64,000 nucleotides of DNA from Candidatus Nitrosotenuis cloacae (lineage in GTDB: Archaea > Thermoproteota > Nitrososphaeria > Nitrososphaerales > Nitrosopumilaceae), in contig NZ_CP011097.1 of assembly GCF_000955905.1 (NCBI RefSeq), positions 631,957 to 695,956 on the forward strand. Direction: 5' to 3'. Below, piece by piece: positions 18,742 to 27,306 of this stretch. Within the stretch, counting starts at the first letter, position 1. Each line of letters begins with the position of its first letter. The translations under genes and the position numbers were made by a program. The notes below the pieces were generated by a model. It did no database searches. It worked only from the letters and a program-made list of their open reading frames with translations, and had not been told where the DNA came from.

Positions 18742-19683
18742 TTATAATTCCCTGTTTGTTGCAATCAAGGCCCAATTGTTGCCGCCGTCTGAGCTACTAT
18801 GGACTTCCTGAAATCCATCTGGGGAATAACCTGCAACATAAATTACATTATTCTGCGAATCTGCGGCTATGCTCATAATTGTTAAATCTGGCTTGTTGAT
18901 TTCATCCCAAGTTTGGCCCATGTCGGCTGATCTTGCAAGACCTGTATCTGAGGTATATGTGTACAAAACGCCGTCCTCATCAAAGTATAGTGTGAAAACC
19001 GTCAGCCCATTGTAGCCCTCAAGCAATGTCCAACTTGTTCCACCATCTATTGACTTTGCTATTCCTTTTTGAGTACCGGCAAATCCTGCAAACACTACAT
19101 TAGCATCATTAGGATTAATGGCAAGAGCAGTTATGTAATCTGGCACAGGCAATGTTTCCCATGTCTTGCCAGCATCAATAGTTTTGAACAAGCCTCTTCC
19201 AGCACTATCATAACCAATTATTACATTGGAATCAGATTTACTCACAGACATTGCATGAAAATCAACTGGTGGCTCTAGTATTGTTGCAACTTGTTGCCAT
19301 GTCTTGCCACCATCCGTGCTTTTGATCAGCCCAGTATTTCCGCCAGTTGCAGGGTGTCCACTTGCGTATAGGGGTGTTCCTTGTGAGTATGGTGCATTAA
19401 ATGCCATGTAATCAGCTCGTTGCTCATCCACCTTTACTGGTGGATTGCCACTTACGCTTTGGTAAAAGTCTCCATGAGTTGCAATGTACAAAATATTTCT
19501 GTCAACTGGATCTATTCCCAGACCATGAATGTGCCTCCAGAATATGGTTTTAGAATTTTGTGTTGAGACATCAGATTCTGGCATCAGATTGGTTGCAAAA
19601 GATGCTCCAATACCAATTGCTACTGCAATTATGCCAATAACCGCAATCTTAGTTTTACTAGATTTTATCACAATCCACTCCAT
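18742..19683 (-). CDS. Exported F510_1955-type BNR-repeat protein
   Basis: A 313-residue protein with an N-terminal membrane anchor (IAVIGIIAVAIGIGASFA) and a beta-propeller made of Asp-box/BNR repeats: STDGGKTWQQV, TIDAGKTWETL, SIDGGTSWTLL, SADMGQTWDEI and SSDGGNNWALI. HIHGLGIDP...LYIATHGD near residue 52 is the opening of the F510_1955 family, often filed as glycosyl hydrolase without shown activity. It follows the Met/His-rich protein gene by 29 nt on the same strand, which suggests an operon that is perhaps copper related. Confidence 0.75.
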   Translation of the reverse strand: MEWIVIKSSKTKIAVIGIIAVAIGIGASFATNLMPESDVSTQNSKTIFWRHIHGLGIDPVDRNILYIATHGDFYQSVSGNPPVKVDEQRADYMAFNAPYSQGTPLYASGHPATGGNTGLIKSTDGGKTWQQVATILEPPVDFHAMSVSKSDSNVIIGYDSAGRGLFKTIDAGKTWETLPVPDYITALAINPNDANVVFAGFAGTQKGIAKSIDGGTSWTLLEGYNGLTVFTLYFDEDGVLYTYTSDTGLARSADMGQTWDEINKPDLTIMSIAADSQNNVIYVAGYSPDGFQEVHSSSDGGNNWALIATNREL

Positions 19684-19712
19684 GTGAAAATCTATTTGAG
19701 GATTTTACCAGA

Positions 19713-20174
19713 TTATTTTGCAATTACACCAACATCCATGTGATTATTCATCATACTCATCATTGACTTGCCGTCAGGTATTACATGCGTGTGAATAGTG
19801 TAAACGCCCTTTTTGTCTGGGGTGAACTTGACTTGATATTTTCCTTGACCAATTTCCTCTGCTGATATCATTGATCCCATCATATCCATCGTACTCATTG
19901 ATGATCCGTGTTCTATCATTATTGGGACTTGGGCATCAAGTAATGGTTTGTTTGTTGTTTTATCTTTGATTAGTAAAGTTATGGCTGCTTCTTGCCCCAC
20001 TTTTACTATTTGGGATGATGCGGGTTTTATTGTCACATCCTTTGGGGCCTTGTTCATCATACTACACATTCCCATCATGGATTGTGCTTCTGAGTTTTGT
20101 GAAGCTGCAAAAGCGAAAAATACAGTGGATAAGACTACGGTCAATAACAAGACACCATGAATTTGTTTCAACAC
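19713..20174 (-). CDS. Met/His-rich exported FixH/YtkA-like protein
   Basis: A 153-residue exported protein with a signal peptide (LLLTVVLSTVFFAFAAS) and one Ig-like beta domain. PASSQIVKVGQEAAITLLIKD, DAQVPIMIEHG and GQGKYQVKFTPDKKGVYTIHTHV have the pattern of FixH/YtkA-like domains found near copper oxidase and copper resistance genes. Clusters of Met and His (MMGMCSMM, HGSSMSTMDMMGSM, HTHVIPDGKSMMSMMNNHM) suggest Cu(I) binding. A TACA-N2-TGTA palindrome lies 35 nt upstream of its start. Copper function is inferred. Confidence 0.7.
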   Translation of the reverse strand: MLKQIHGVLLLTVVLSTVFFAFAASQNSEAQSMMGMCSMMNKAPKDVTIKPASSQIVKVGQEAAITLLIKDKTTNKPLLDAQVPIMIEHGSSMSTMDMMGSMISAEEIGQGKYQVKFTPDKKGVYTIHTHVIPDGKSMMSMMNNHMDVGVIAK

Positions 20175-20208
20175 TGTTTGCTTGGATTATTGGATATATG
20201 AAATGGTA

Positions 20209-20226
20209 ACTTTACAACTGTAAAGT
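20209..20226. promoter_or_regulatory. CopY-like palindromic operator
   Basis: ACTTTAC-AACT-GTAAAGT is a perfect 7-bp inverted repeat whose core TACAACTGTA matches the TACAnnTGTA box bound by CopY/BlaI-type copper repressors. It lies between the Met/His-rich gene (start 20174, minus) and the small zinc ribbon gene (20263, plus). The match is seen in sequence; binding by such a repressor in an archaeon is inference. Confidence 0.45.
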
Positions 20227-20262
20227 ATAGTTATTAAATAAATCAGAAAATATATCATTCCA

Positions 20263-20424
20263 GTGAATCGCAGACATATAGAGAAACCTGATCCAACGAA
20301 ACACTGTCAAGTGGATGAGATCAAAATCTGCACCAGATGTGGATCAATTAACATCAAAATAGAAAAAGACACGATTTTTTGCAATGATTGTAACGCGATT
20401 TTGTGTTTTGAGCATAAAGAGTGA
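20263..20424 (+). CDS. Zinc-ribbon microprotein
   Basis: A 53-residue protein starting at GTG 20263 with two Cys pairs (CTRCGS and CNDC, 20 residues between the pairs), the usual four-cysteine zinc ribbon. There is an additional Cys/His near each end. It is divergent from the Met/His-rich exported protein and separated from it by the CopY-like palindrome. Zinc or copper binding is likely; the function is unknown. Confidence 0.6.
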   Translation: MNRRHIEKPDPTKHCQVDEIKICTRCGSINIKIEKDTIFCNDCNAILCFEHKE

Positions 20425-20460
20425 TTCAAACAGATATCAGAATAGCTGGGATTGTGATGA

Positions 20461-21042
20461 TCATGATAATGGAGGAATAAGCCAGTGCATCAGTTCTGGA
20501 TATGGAATATCCAAGCCGTAGATGATCAGAGGAATTCCAGTCAATGCTAGCAATATTCCTGAGGCCAGTCTTGTCAGCTTTAATGGAATTCGCTTGATTA
20601 TTCCAAGGTACAGCAAGCCAATTATCAATCCTATTGCAATGACTGCACCGGATACTGCACTTGCCATATCAATTAGGCTAAATGTTGCCAGTGCAACCGA
20701 GTTTTCTACTGCCTCCAATATTGCAATGTACAGATAACCAATCTTGTACTTGGTCGTGCTTTCCTCTTTTTCAATTTCAAAAAACTCTTTGAACATCGTA
20801 TAGCTAAAGTACAGCAATCCCACGCCTAGTGCTATCTCAACTAGATTGGTTGGGAAAAACCCAACAATATTCAAAAATAGAAAATAAAGAAAGATGCCGA
20901 CTGCAATACCAATCAGTGTGATTTTGAGGGTTTCACGATAGCCAATTCTTGCAAGCGTTCCGATTCCAACTAGGGCTTGTTCCCCACCCTCAACAAAGAC
21001 ATACTTGAGTGCGGTAAAAAACACAATAAATTCAAAGACCAC
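20461..21042 (-). CDS. Multi-pass membrane protein with FTR1-like motif
   Basis: A 193-residue protein with six or more membrane segments. It starts FIVFFTALKYVFVEGGEQALVGIGTLARIG and has a second acidic repeat ILEAVENSVALATFS. A pair of intramembrane E-x-x-E segments in equivalent places of the two halves is the hallmark of FTR1/EfeU-type iron permeases. Here the usual REGLE is VEGGE. Cation transport is therefore plausible but unproven; the LysE/TMEM165-type superfamilies are alternatives. No partner gene is adjacent. Confidence 0.55.
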   Translation of the reverse strand: MVFEFIVFFTALKYVFVEGGEQALVGIGTLARIGYRETLKITLIGIAVGIFLYFLFLNIVGFFPTNLVEIALGVGLLYFSYTMFKEFFEIEKEESTTKYKIGYLYIAILEAVENSVALATFSLIDMASAVSGAVIAIGLIIGLLYLGIIKRIPLKLTRLASGILLALTGIPLIIYGLDIPYPELMHWLIPPLS

Positions 21043-21155
21043 ACACTAGTGCTACGAGTTTCATATATAGGAAATACGTCGTTTCTTTTTCAACTAATTC
21101 AAGACGAATCACACTTGGAAACTTTTAGGTTGTGTTTTTTGATCTAACCAATAGA

Positions 21156-21566
21156 TTACGAGTATGCCCACTCGTATATTGAAAAGGACAAACCTTCGTC
21201 TTTTTCGGACTCGACTAGCTTTTTTTCTAGTATTGTTTTGTGTATGAGTGAGTCATCCTTTATGATGTCTAGGCCCTTTTCTACTTCTTTCCCAGACGCC
21301 ATGGTTGGAGACAAAACAGCAAGCAATACGTTGGACAGAGAATGCGTGTCTTTTTTTGCATGTGTCGAATCTTTTTGCACATAAAATGTAACGCTTACCG
21401 ATAATGGTTTTGATTCGATTCTCTTTTTGACTGCCTCGATATTTTTTCCAAGCTTTGTCTCAATTGATTCTTTGATCTTTTTTTTGTCTTCCTTGACGTT
21501 TTTGCCGGCAATTGCAGGAATGAATCCCTTAACTTGGATGTTTTGCAGTAGGATGTCGCCTTTCAT
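21156..21566 (-). CDS. Possible RusA-like endonuclease fold protein
   Basis: A 136-residue soluble protein. The second half, LSVSVTFYVQKDS...KKDTHSLSNVLLAVLSPTM...DIIKDDSLIHKTILEKKL, follows the layout of RusA Holliday-junction resolvases: an Asp before a helix of the D-x-x-N/L type, then KDD-x-I and a Lys-rich strand. Conservation is too weak to be sure, and the N-terminal half is Lys-rich. If correct it would cut branched DNA. Otherwise a conserved hypothetical. Confidence 0.5.
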   Translation of the reverse strand: MKGDILLQNIQVKGFIPAIAGKNVKEDKKKIKESIETKLGKNIEAVKKRIESKPLSVSVTFYVQKDSTHAKKDTHSLSNVLLAVLSPTMASGKEVEKGLDIIKDDSLIHKTILEKKLVESEKDEGLSFSIYEWAYS

Positions 21567-21642
21567 GATGTTGTGGTATGGTGGTTGTAATTTAAGCTAG
21601 GTCTGCAAAGAAAATCTGATCGAAAAGCTTGCACTTTTGGAT

Positions 21643-22155
21643 TCACTCAAATTTGATTGGACGATGCCCAAAATGCGAGATGGTCTCATTTGCACCTTCT
21701 AGCAATTTATTCAGGCCCAACGCCTTGTCGCGATTCTCTGCAATGTTTTTCTTTAGTATGTTCAGATAGTGAATGTTTTGCTTGAGTAGTTTTGATCTTT
21801 TGGTCCTGGAGAGTTCGGATTCCTTTATGACTTTGAGGTTTGCTGAAATCTCACATAATTTTACCAGCACCGACTCCCATGGTGCCTGTTTTAACTGCTC
21901 AACGTATGTTTCCTCTTGTTTCTTTTTTGACAGGGTGTAATCACGCATAATCGAGGTTGTCATTACTGCCATCTCTCGCCCAAATCGCTCAAATATCTCA
22001 TCAAAGCTTGCCCTGGTCTGTGATAGTATTGCAGCACAAAGAATCTGCTCATGTGATATTCCAATTGATTTGAGCCTAAAGACTACGCCCATACAGAATG
22101 GAATATCTGCATTTTTGCCGCGAGCATAGGCCTCGCATTCATCCAGCGTGGCCAT
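21643..22155 (-). CDS. Degenerate HD-like (RelA/SpoT-type) helical protein
   Basis: A 170-residue helical protein. ILCAAILSQTRASFDEIFERFGREMAVMTTSIMRDY aligns by eye with the AALLHDTVEDT...ERFGxEVAxLV region of RelA/SpoT-type HD hydrolases, and VLVKLCEISANLKVI aligns with the VKLADRLHNL helix. The metal-binding His-Asp pair is replaced by SQ, so hydrolysis is unlikely. It starts 9 nt after the stop of the LLM-class enzyme gene and probably shares its transcript. Function unknown. Confidence 0.55.
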   Translation of the reverse strand: MATLDECEAYARGKNADIPFCMGVVFRLKSIGISHEQILCAAILSQTRASFDEIFERFGREMAVMTTSIMRDYTLSKKKQEETYVEQLKQAPWESVLVKLCEISANLKVIKESELSRTKRSKLLKQNIHYLNILKKNIAENRDKALGLNKLLEGANETISHFGHRPIKFE

Positions 22156-22164
22156 CTAAGAAAA

Positions 22165-23250
22165 CTATCGGGTATTGCCTTTGAGGTGTGGCATTACTTT
22201 GGATGCAAACTTGTCAATAGAGCCAAAATAGTTAGAGCCCCAGAATCTAATGACAAAGTGGTTCACACCTGCCTTGACAAATCGCTCAAAGACTGGAATT
22301 ACATCGTCTGGTGTTCCTACTGCAACAGAAGAGCGTGCAATTGCATCTGGAATTGTAGTGGCACCCTCTCTCATCTTTACAATCCAGTCCTGATTTGACA
22401 TGGAATACTCTGTGAAATATTTCTTGAAATCAAATCCTTCAATTGACTTTAGGTTGTGAACGCGCAATACTTCTGGCTTGAAGAGTGATACCTTGACTGC
22501 TTCCTTCATCTTTGCCCATGATTCTTCTGCGTCTTCTGAGAAATACACATCAATATCCAGTGCATACTGGAAGTTTTCCTGCTCTTCTTTTGTCCTGCCG
22601 TTTTCTTTCATGGATTTTGTAATGGTTGCAGCATGATCCTCAAATAATTCCGGTGTGTATCCGATTGGCAGCCAGCCATCACCATACTTTCCAGTCATTT
22701 GTAAGGTGCGTTGTCCGCCTGCTGCCATGTATGTTGGTGGATGTGGTTTTCTAATTGGCTTTGCTTGAAGGCATGCCTGATTTAGCTCATAGTATTTTCC
22801 TTTAAAGTTGACAGTATGATCTGGTGATGATTCGTATAATAGTTTGATTACCTGTAATTGCTCTTCCCACTTTGAAACTGGATTATCAAATGGAATGTTA
22901 AACTCTTTGAGATTTTGTGCCTCGCCTGCGCCAATGCCTAGTGTGCCTCTGCCTTTTGAGATTCTATCCAGTGTTATGGCAGCAAGTGCAATGTTTGATG
23001 GATGGCGTCGTATTGCATCAGTAACACATGTTCCAAGCTCAACATTTTGTGTAGTGGCAGCAATTGCAGATAGCATTACCCATGGGTCAAGCACCGTTGC
23101 CTTGGTCCATTGTGGGACATTGGAATGGTCCATGTACCAAATAGAATTGTATCCGACTCTGTCTGCCAAAAGACACGCTGTTAAAATCTGGTCTTCTGAG
23201 AATCCAGCCCTTGCGACGTTTAGGCCGTTTTGAATTCCGAACTTTAACAT
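22165..23250 (-). CDS. F420-dependent LLM-class oxidoreductase
   Basis: A 361-residue TIM-barrel flavin/F420 enzyme of the luciferase-like monooxygenase class. It opens FGIQNGLNVARAGFSEDQILTACLLADRVGYNSIWYMDHSNVPQW, with the substrate/coenzyme loop ISKGRGTLGIGAGEAQNLKEFNIPF and KPHPPTYMAAGG...GKYGDGWLP. Closest by appearance to methylene-tetrahydromethanopterin reductase (Mer-like) and other F420 enzymes abundant in thaumarchaea. The substrate is unknown. It is followed by the HD-like gene and preceded by the iron alcohol dehydrogenase gene, all on the minus strand. Confidence 0.85.
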   Translation of the reverse strand: MLKFGIQNGLNVARAGFSEDQILTACLLADRVGYNSIWYMDHSNVPQWTKATVLDPWVMLSAIAATTQNVELGTCVTDAIRRHPSNIALAAITLDRISKGRGTLGIGAGEAQNLKEFNIPFDNPVSKWEEQLQVIKLLYESSPDHTVNFKGKYYELNQACLQAKPIRKPHPPTYMAAGGQRTLQMTGKYGDGWLPIGYTPELFEDHAATITKSMKENGRTKEEQENFQYALDIDVYFSEDAEESWAKMKEAVKVSLFKPEVLRVHNLKSIEGFDFKKYFTEYSMSNQDWIVKMREGATTIPDAIARSSVAVGTPDDVIPVFERFVKAGVNHFVIRFWGSNYFGSIDKFASKVMPHLKGNTR

Positions 23251-23315
23251 CTTTTTTTGTGATCAGACTTGTGGTATTTAAGTTTAGTAAGACTTGCGAA
23301 AATCGTGACCAACAA

Positions 23316-24260
23316 CTAGAGCTTGCCATCGATAATGTCTTGGAGACACTGGATGACATCTTGTTTTGTTACTGGGTGTGGGTTTGGGTCTAGGTGACCT
23401 TTGTCAGTCATTACCACATCTGCTGCCTGGTCTAGTGGGGCTTTGAGTGACATTCTATCGAATTTTAGCTTTTCAATTACCTCTTTGAATTGCTCATAGA
23501 AAATGGACTTGTTGAATTTGTGCGCAACTGTTGTACACGATGATAACGAGTATCCATGTGCAACGCCCTCATTTGAGAAGACATACGATAAGGCATGGCC
23601 AAGTGTGGTGGAACAGTTGCCAAATCCGATTCCTGATAACATTGAACCATACGGATAGTTTTCCGGCTTGTCATTCATTATTGCATCATATAGCACCTCA
23701 AAGGCTTGCTTGCACATTGTTCTGGTGAACTCGTTGCCAAGCTTGGAATCATACCCCTCTGTTGCCTGCGCACATGCGTCACAGACAGAGTTTTTGACAA
23801 TTTGCTCTGGTGTACCGTCCATGAAATAAGAATCAACTACTGCTCTGTCTGCTAGGAATCTGTCTTCACGCAATAGTTTCTTTTTGCCATCAAATTTCAA
23901 AACACAATATGTGGTCATCTCTGCTCCCGTTCCAAATGTTGTTGGGATGAGAATCTTTTCTAATTTCATTTCTGCTGCAGAATATTTTGCAACATCCAAG
24001 GAACTTCCGCCACCAAGTCCGATTATGCATGATGGATTCTTTGGCTTGAATTCTGCAATCACATTTTGTACAGTTTCAATTGATGGTTCCGGCTCTACCT
24101 TGTCATACAACATGTAGTCTTTGATGCCCATCCTGCCTAACCACTTTGCAGATATTGCTGGTGGTGCGGTTGTAATGACTAGGGAATTTTTTGGATATTC
24201 TGCTTGGGATAATGCATCTTTACCGAAATTGATAATCTTTGGAATCTTTACTGTATGCAT
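23316..24260 (-). CDS. Iron-containing alcohol dehydrogenase (semialdehyde reductase candidate)
   Basis: A 314-residue group III iron alcohol dehydrogenase. NAD(P) binding is seen as CIIGLGGGSSLDVAKY, then IPTTFGTGAEMT, and metal ligands are found around CDACAQATEGYDS, TTLGHALSY and GVAHGYSLS. It is somewhat shorter than the usual ~380 residues. In Nitrosopumilus, enzymes of this family reduce malonic and succinic semialdehyde in the 3-hydroxypropionate/4-hydroxybutyrate CO2-fixation cycle, so this is a natural candidate. The exact substrate cannot be read from the sequence. Lies 26 nt downstream of the ureohydrolase gene. Confidence 0.8.
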   Translation of the reverse strand: MHTVKIPKIINFGKDALSQAEYPKNSLVITTAPPAISAKWLGRMGIKDYMLYDKVEPEPSIETVQNVIAEFKPKNPSCIIGLGGGSSLDVAKYSAAEMKLEKILIPTTFGTGAEMTTYCVLKFDGKKKLLREDRFLADRAVVDSYFMDGTPEQIVKNSVCDACAQATEGYDSKLGNEFTRTMCKQAFEVLYDAIMNDKPENYPYGSMLSGIGFGNCSTTLGHALSYVFSNEGVAHGYSLSSCTTVAHKFNKSIFYEQFKEVIEKLKFDRMSLKAPLDQAADVVMTDKGHLDPNPHPVTKQDVIQCLQDIIDGKL

Positions 24261-24285
24261 ATTTTGGGGTCTTTGTTTTGCCTAA

Positions 24286-25167
24286 TTATACCTTACAGGA
24301 TGAGATGACCTCACCTATCATTCTTGATGCCAGGTGTGATGTTAAATCATTTAGATCGTGAGCAGGACAGACCTCCATCATATCAAAGCCCACGATTCCT
24401 TTTTGTACAATTTTTTTTATGGCAAATGTTGCGTCCTGCGATTCCATCCCAATTGGAACTGGGACAGATACTCCAGGAGCATATGATGGGTCCAGGCAGT
24501 CCATATCAAATGAGATGTAGACATTGTCCTGTATGGTATCCACGATGGTCTTTGTGATGGATTTGATGCCTGATTCTATGATATCAAATGGCGTGATCAC
24601 ACCAAGTTTGTGCTTTTTGATGTTTTGCAATTCTTCCTGCTCGGGGCTGCGAATGCCGACTTGGATGCTGTGCCTTACATCGATATAATCCAGCGAATCG
24701 GTAATGACAGAACCATAATAGTTTCTAGTGTGAGAGACAAAATCAGGATGCGCATCAAAATAAACCAAGGATAGTTTGCCGTATTTTTTTGATAATGCCT
24801 TTAAAATTGGGGTTGTGTTGGAATGGTCTCCGCCAATGGATATTGGCAGTTTTTTAGAGCCAAGGATTTTTTCAAATGTGTTTGGAATCTGCCGTTTTTT
24901 GATGTTTCCAAAGTCATGGACTCGGGCTCTGCCGATTCCTAATGCGGGTTGTGCAAGACAGGTGAATCCTTTTTCTACATAAATGTCGTTTTTGATTGAG
25001 ACTTCTCTGATGTGGTTTGGCGCCTTTGATGCGCCTGCAAATATTGCATGCGAGCCGGATTCGTCTGGTATGCCGAGTATGACCACATCTGAATCACTGT
25101 ATGATGAGTTTGCCCAACAAATCTGAGTCTTTTTATCCAATTTGAGAGTGTACTGACTCTTTTGCAA
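24286..25167 (-). CDS. Arginase/agmatinase family ureohydrolase
   Basis: A 293-residue dinuclear manganese hydrolase. All metal motifs are visible: GGDHS (residue ~113), VYFDAHPDF and SFDMDCLDPSYAPG. The family cleaves guanidino compounds (agmatine, arginine, guanidinobutyrate) to urea or similar, and in archaea agmatinase gives putrescine. The substrate is not determined. The start is a TTG at 25167. The gene faces the glycerate kinase gene, and their promoters must share the short space between them. Confidence 0.88.
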   Translation of the reverse strand: MQKSQYTLKLDKKTQICWANSSYSDSDVVILGIPDESGSHAIFAGASKAPNHIREVSIKNDIYVEKGFTCLAQPALGIGRARVHDFGNIKKRQIPNTFEKILGSKKLPISIGGDHSNTTPILKALSKKYGKLSLVYFDAHPDFVSHTRNYYGSVITDSLDYIDVRHSIQVGIRSPEQEELQNIKKHKLGVITPFDIIESGIKSITKTIVDTIQDNVYISFDMDCLDPSYAPGVSVPVPIGMESQDATFAIKKIVQKGIVGFDMMEVCPAHDLNDLTSHLASRMIGEVISSCKV

Positions 25168-25245
25168 ACAGCAGATAACTCTTTCTACTGTTTTTGCCTT
25201 TGGTGTGATGGTAATCTAATAAGGAGCAAACAAAACCTAAACTCA

Positions 25246-26481
25246 TTGAGCAGATCTGATGCAATGCAAATCCTAAATGCCGGAATAAAGTCTACAATGC
25301 CTGCAAATTTTGTTTCAAAATTTGTAAAAAAGAATTGCCTCATATGCGCAAACCGCACATACAAAATCTCTGACTATGATCACATTTGGCTAGTTGCAAT
25401 GGGAAAGGCAGCAGATACAATGGCAAAATCCGTCCACAGTATAATCAACTCCGCTGGTGGGCTGGTAATAATTCCAAAAAACCATGTCACACAATTTCAT
25501 AATAAAAAATTCCAAACCATAAAGGCGGGACACCCAACTCCTAACAAAAATTCTGTGCATGCGGCAAAGAAAATCATCTCATTTTTGCAAAATACCGGAA
25601 AATCTGACCTTGTGATATTTTTGGTGTCTGGTGGATCCTCTGCTCTGGTTTGTGCACCTTTTGGGATTGGCTTGAGCCAAAAAATAGCAATAACCAAAAC
25701 ATTACTAGCATCCGGAGCATCAATTTCGGAGATAAACGCAATTCGCAAGCACCTATCAGCAATAAAGGGTGGAAGGCTACTAGAATCCCTGCAATGCCCA
25801 GCCATATCGTATGTAATGTCAGATGTTGTGGGTGATGATCTTGGCTCTATTGGCTCTGGCATCACATATTGTGATAAATCCACCTTTTCAGAGTGCCTTG
25901 GAATAATATCCAAATACAAATTGGCGCAAAAAATCCCAAGAATCGCCCTCAAAATGTTGCAAAATGGCGTAGCGGGCAAAATCCCAGAGACTCCAAAGAG
26001 GCCAAAAATACCAAACCAAATCATTGCAACAAATTCTGACTGTCTTGGTATAATGGCAAAAAAAGCAAAATCGCTTGGATATTGCACTAAAATCTATTCT
26101 GGTGTGAGTGGTGATGTAAGACTTGCTGTAAAAAGAATATTACAAAAAACAAATCTGAAAAAAAATAACTGCCTTATTTTTGGTGGTGAGACAACTGTGA
26201 GACTGGCCGGCAATGGCAAGGGCGGCCGCAACCAAGAACTTGTCTTGCACATGATATCAAATCTAAAGCAAAATGCCATAGTTGCATCAGTTGGGACTGA
26301 CGGAATTGATGGCAACACAAAACATGCGGGCGCTATGTTTGATCGCAAAATATCCAAACATATCACAAAACCATACCTGCAAAACAATGATTCCAGCTTG
26401 TTTTTCAAAAAGTTTGGCGGCTTGATCACCACAGGCCCCACTCACAGCAACCTCTTAGATGTGGGACTGGTATTACTGTAA
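25246..26481 (+). CDS. Glycerate 2-kinase (MOFRL family)
   Basis: About 411 residues from the chosen TTG. The N-terminal domain has VAMGKAADTMAKSV, KAGHPTPNKNSVHAA and LVSGGSSALVCAPFG, with the hinge NAIRKHLSAIKGGRL. The C-terminal MOFRL domain has FGGETTVRLAGNGKGGRNQELVL and SVGTDGIDGNTKHAGA. It phosphorylates D-glycerate to 2-phosphoglycerate. The frame is open back to a TTG at 25162, inside the divergent ureohydrolase gene; the TTG at 25246 or ATG at 25264 leaves room for promoters. The LSRSDAMQIL segment resembles the family's first helix, so 25246 is preferred. Confidence 0.85.
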   Translation: MSRSDAMQILNAGIKSTMPANFVSKFVKKNCLICANRTYKISDYDHIWLVAMGKAADTMAKSVHSIINSAGGLVIIPKNHVTQFHNKKFQTIKAGHPTPNKNSVHAAKKIISFLQNTGKSDLVIFLVSGGSSALVCAPFGIGLSQKIAITKTLLASGASISEINAIRKHLSAIKGGRLLESLQCPAISYVMSDVVGDDLGSIGSGITYCDKSTFSECLGIISKYKLAQKIPRIALKMLQNGVAGKIPETPKRPKIPNQIIATNSDCLGIMAKKAKSLGYCTKIYSGVSGDVRLAVKRILQKTNLKKNNCLIFGGETTVRLAGNGKGGRNQELVLHMISNLKQNAIVASVGTDGIDGNTKHAGAMFDRKISKHITKPYLQNNDSSLFFKKFGGLITTGPTHSNLLDVGLVLL

Positions 26482-26862
26482 TAGTTTGGTTGAAATGTTT
26501 TGTGCAGAATCTATTTTCTCGTACTGGTATACCAGTGAGCGCTGAGTCGCAAGCTGGTTGATGAATCCCTTTTTACCTTCAATTAGTCTGTCATTAGATG
26601 TTTGATCCGTTGACAGATGCTTTATCATCTCGTCCGAGTCAATCTGAATCCTTATGGTATCGCCGTTTTTTATGATAAACACACCGATACTCCAAAAAAT
26701 CCCGACATGCAATGCGATGTACTTTGATTGAATCTCATTTACTTTATCCAAATAGATGTCTGCATGATCACGAAACTGTTCAACTGTGTTTTGATCAGTC
26801 TTGATGCTCCAGCAAATTCTTTTTTGGTTTCCATCAGAAAACAATGTGTGAATCAAAGTCAA
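26473..26862 (-). CDS. Conserved-looking protein of unknown function
   Basis: A 129-residue soluble protein with a beta-rich middle (KYIALHVGIFWSIGVFIIKNGDTIRIQID) between helical parts. It overlaps the end of the convergent glycerate kinase gene by 9 nt. No catalytic or metal motif is seen, and no family is recognised. Confidence 0.55.
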   Translation of the reverse strand: MTLIHTLFSDGNQKRICWSIKTDQNTVEQFRDHADIYLDKVNEIQSKYIALHVGIFWSIGVFIIKNGDTIRIQIDSDEMIKHLSTDQTSNDRLIEGKKGFINQLATQRSLVYQYEKIDSAQNISTKLLQ

Positions 26863-26932
26863 CCAAAAAGGCGCTCTTTGTCTATATAATTTGAATTCAA
26901 GTCTGAATAATCAATCATAAAACTAATCCATA

Positions 26933-27139
26933 ATGCAAAAGTCCTTTGTGTTCTTTACAAGGATGGTCGACGAGCTGGTACAATTCTCAGACACCGATCC
27001 TGAGCTGGCAGAAGGAATCAAGTGGCTTGATGCACAAGCACAACAAAAGGGAATAACGTTCTACGAGATGGTCTTTCAGGTCCTCTACAAACATGACATA
27101 ACAAATCGTGCACAAACTTGGCTGAACACTAGAAACTAG
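26933..27139 (+). CDS. Small helical protein, paralogue of the 28581 protein
   Basis: A 68-residue protein. Its core (VDELVQFSDTDPELAEGIKW then LDAQAQQKGITFYEMVFQVL) aligns with that of the 62-residue protein at 28581 (VDDLI...LGQIDQKAQMSGQTFYDVYSAL). The shared pattern is VDxL, a variable helix, LD/ID-xxAQ-xxG-TFY-x-V-x-L. Two helices joined by a G-TFY turn are likely. The two copies flank the citrate synthase gene. Function unknown. Confidence 0.6.
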   Translation: MQKSFVFFTRMVDELVQFSDTDPELAEGIKWLDAQAQQKGITFYEMVFQVLYKHDITNRAQTWLNTRN

Positions 27140-27282
27140 ATCTCGGATGCTTTTCTGAATTCTACTTTGTGAGTCCCTGGGATAATTTTGATCTTTGGCT
27201 CTATCCTTGGCTTTTTGCTTTTTGATTTTGTGATTTTTTTCTTTTTTGGCTTGCCATAGTCAGACCACTTAATCCAGACCAT
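27136..27282 (-). CDS. Lys-rich microprotein downstream of citrate synthase
   Basis: A 48-residue basic protein (ATG 27282). It begins MVWIKWSDYGKPKKKK, has a Lys/Ser run, and ends with IIPGTHKVEFRKASEI. It lies 24 nt after the citrate synthase stop on the same strand and its last codons overlap those of the convergent 26933 gene by 4 nt. It could bind nucleic acid. The coding call rests on a clean start, biased composition and operon position. Confidence 0.45.
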   Translation of the reverse strand: MVWIKWSDYGKPKKKKITKSKSKKPRIEPKIKIIPGTHKVEFRKASEI

Positions 27283-27306
27283 GATATGGTGTGTTGATTG
27301 CAGTAA

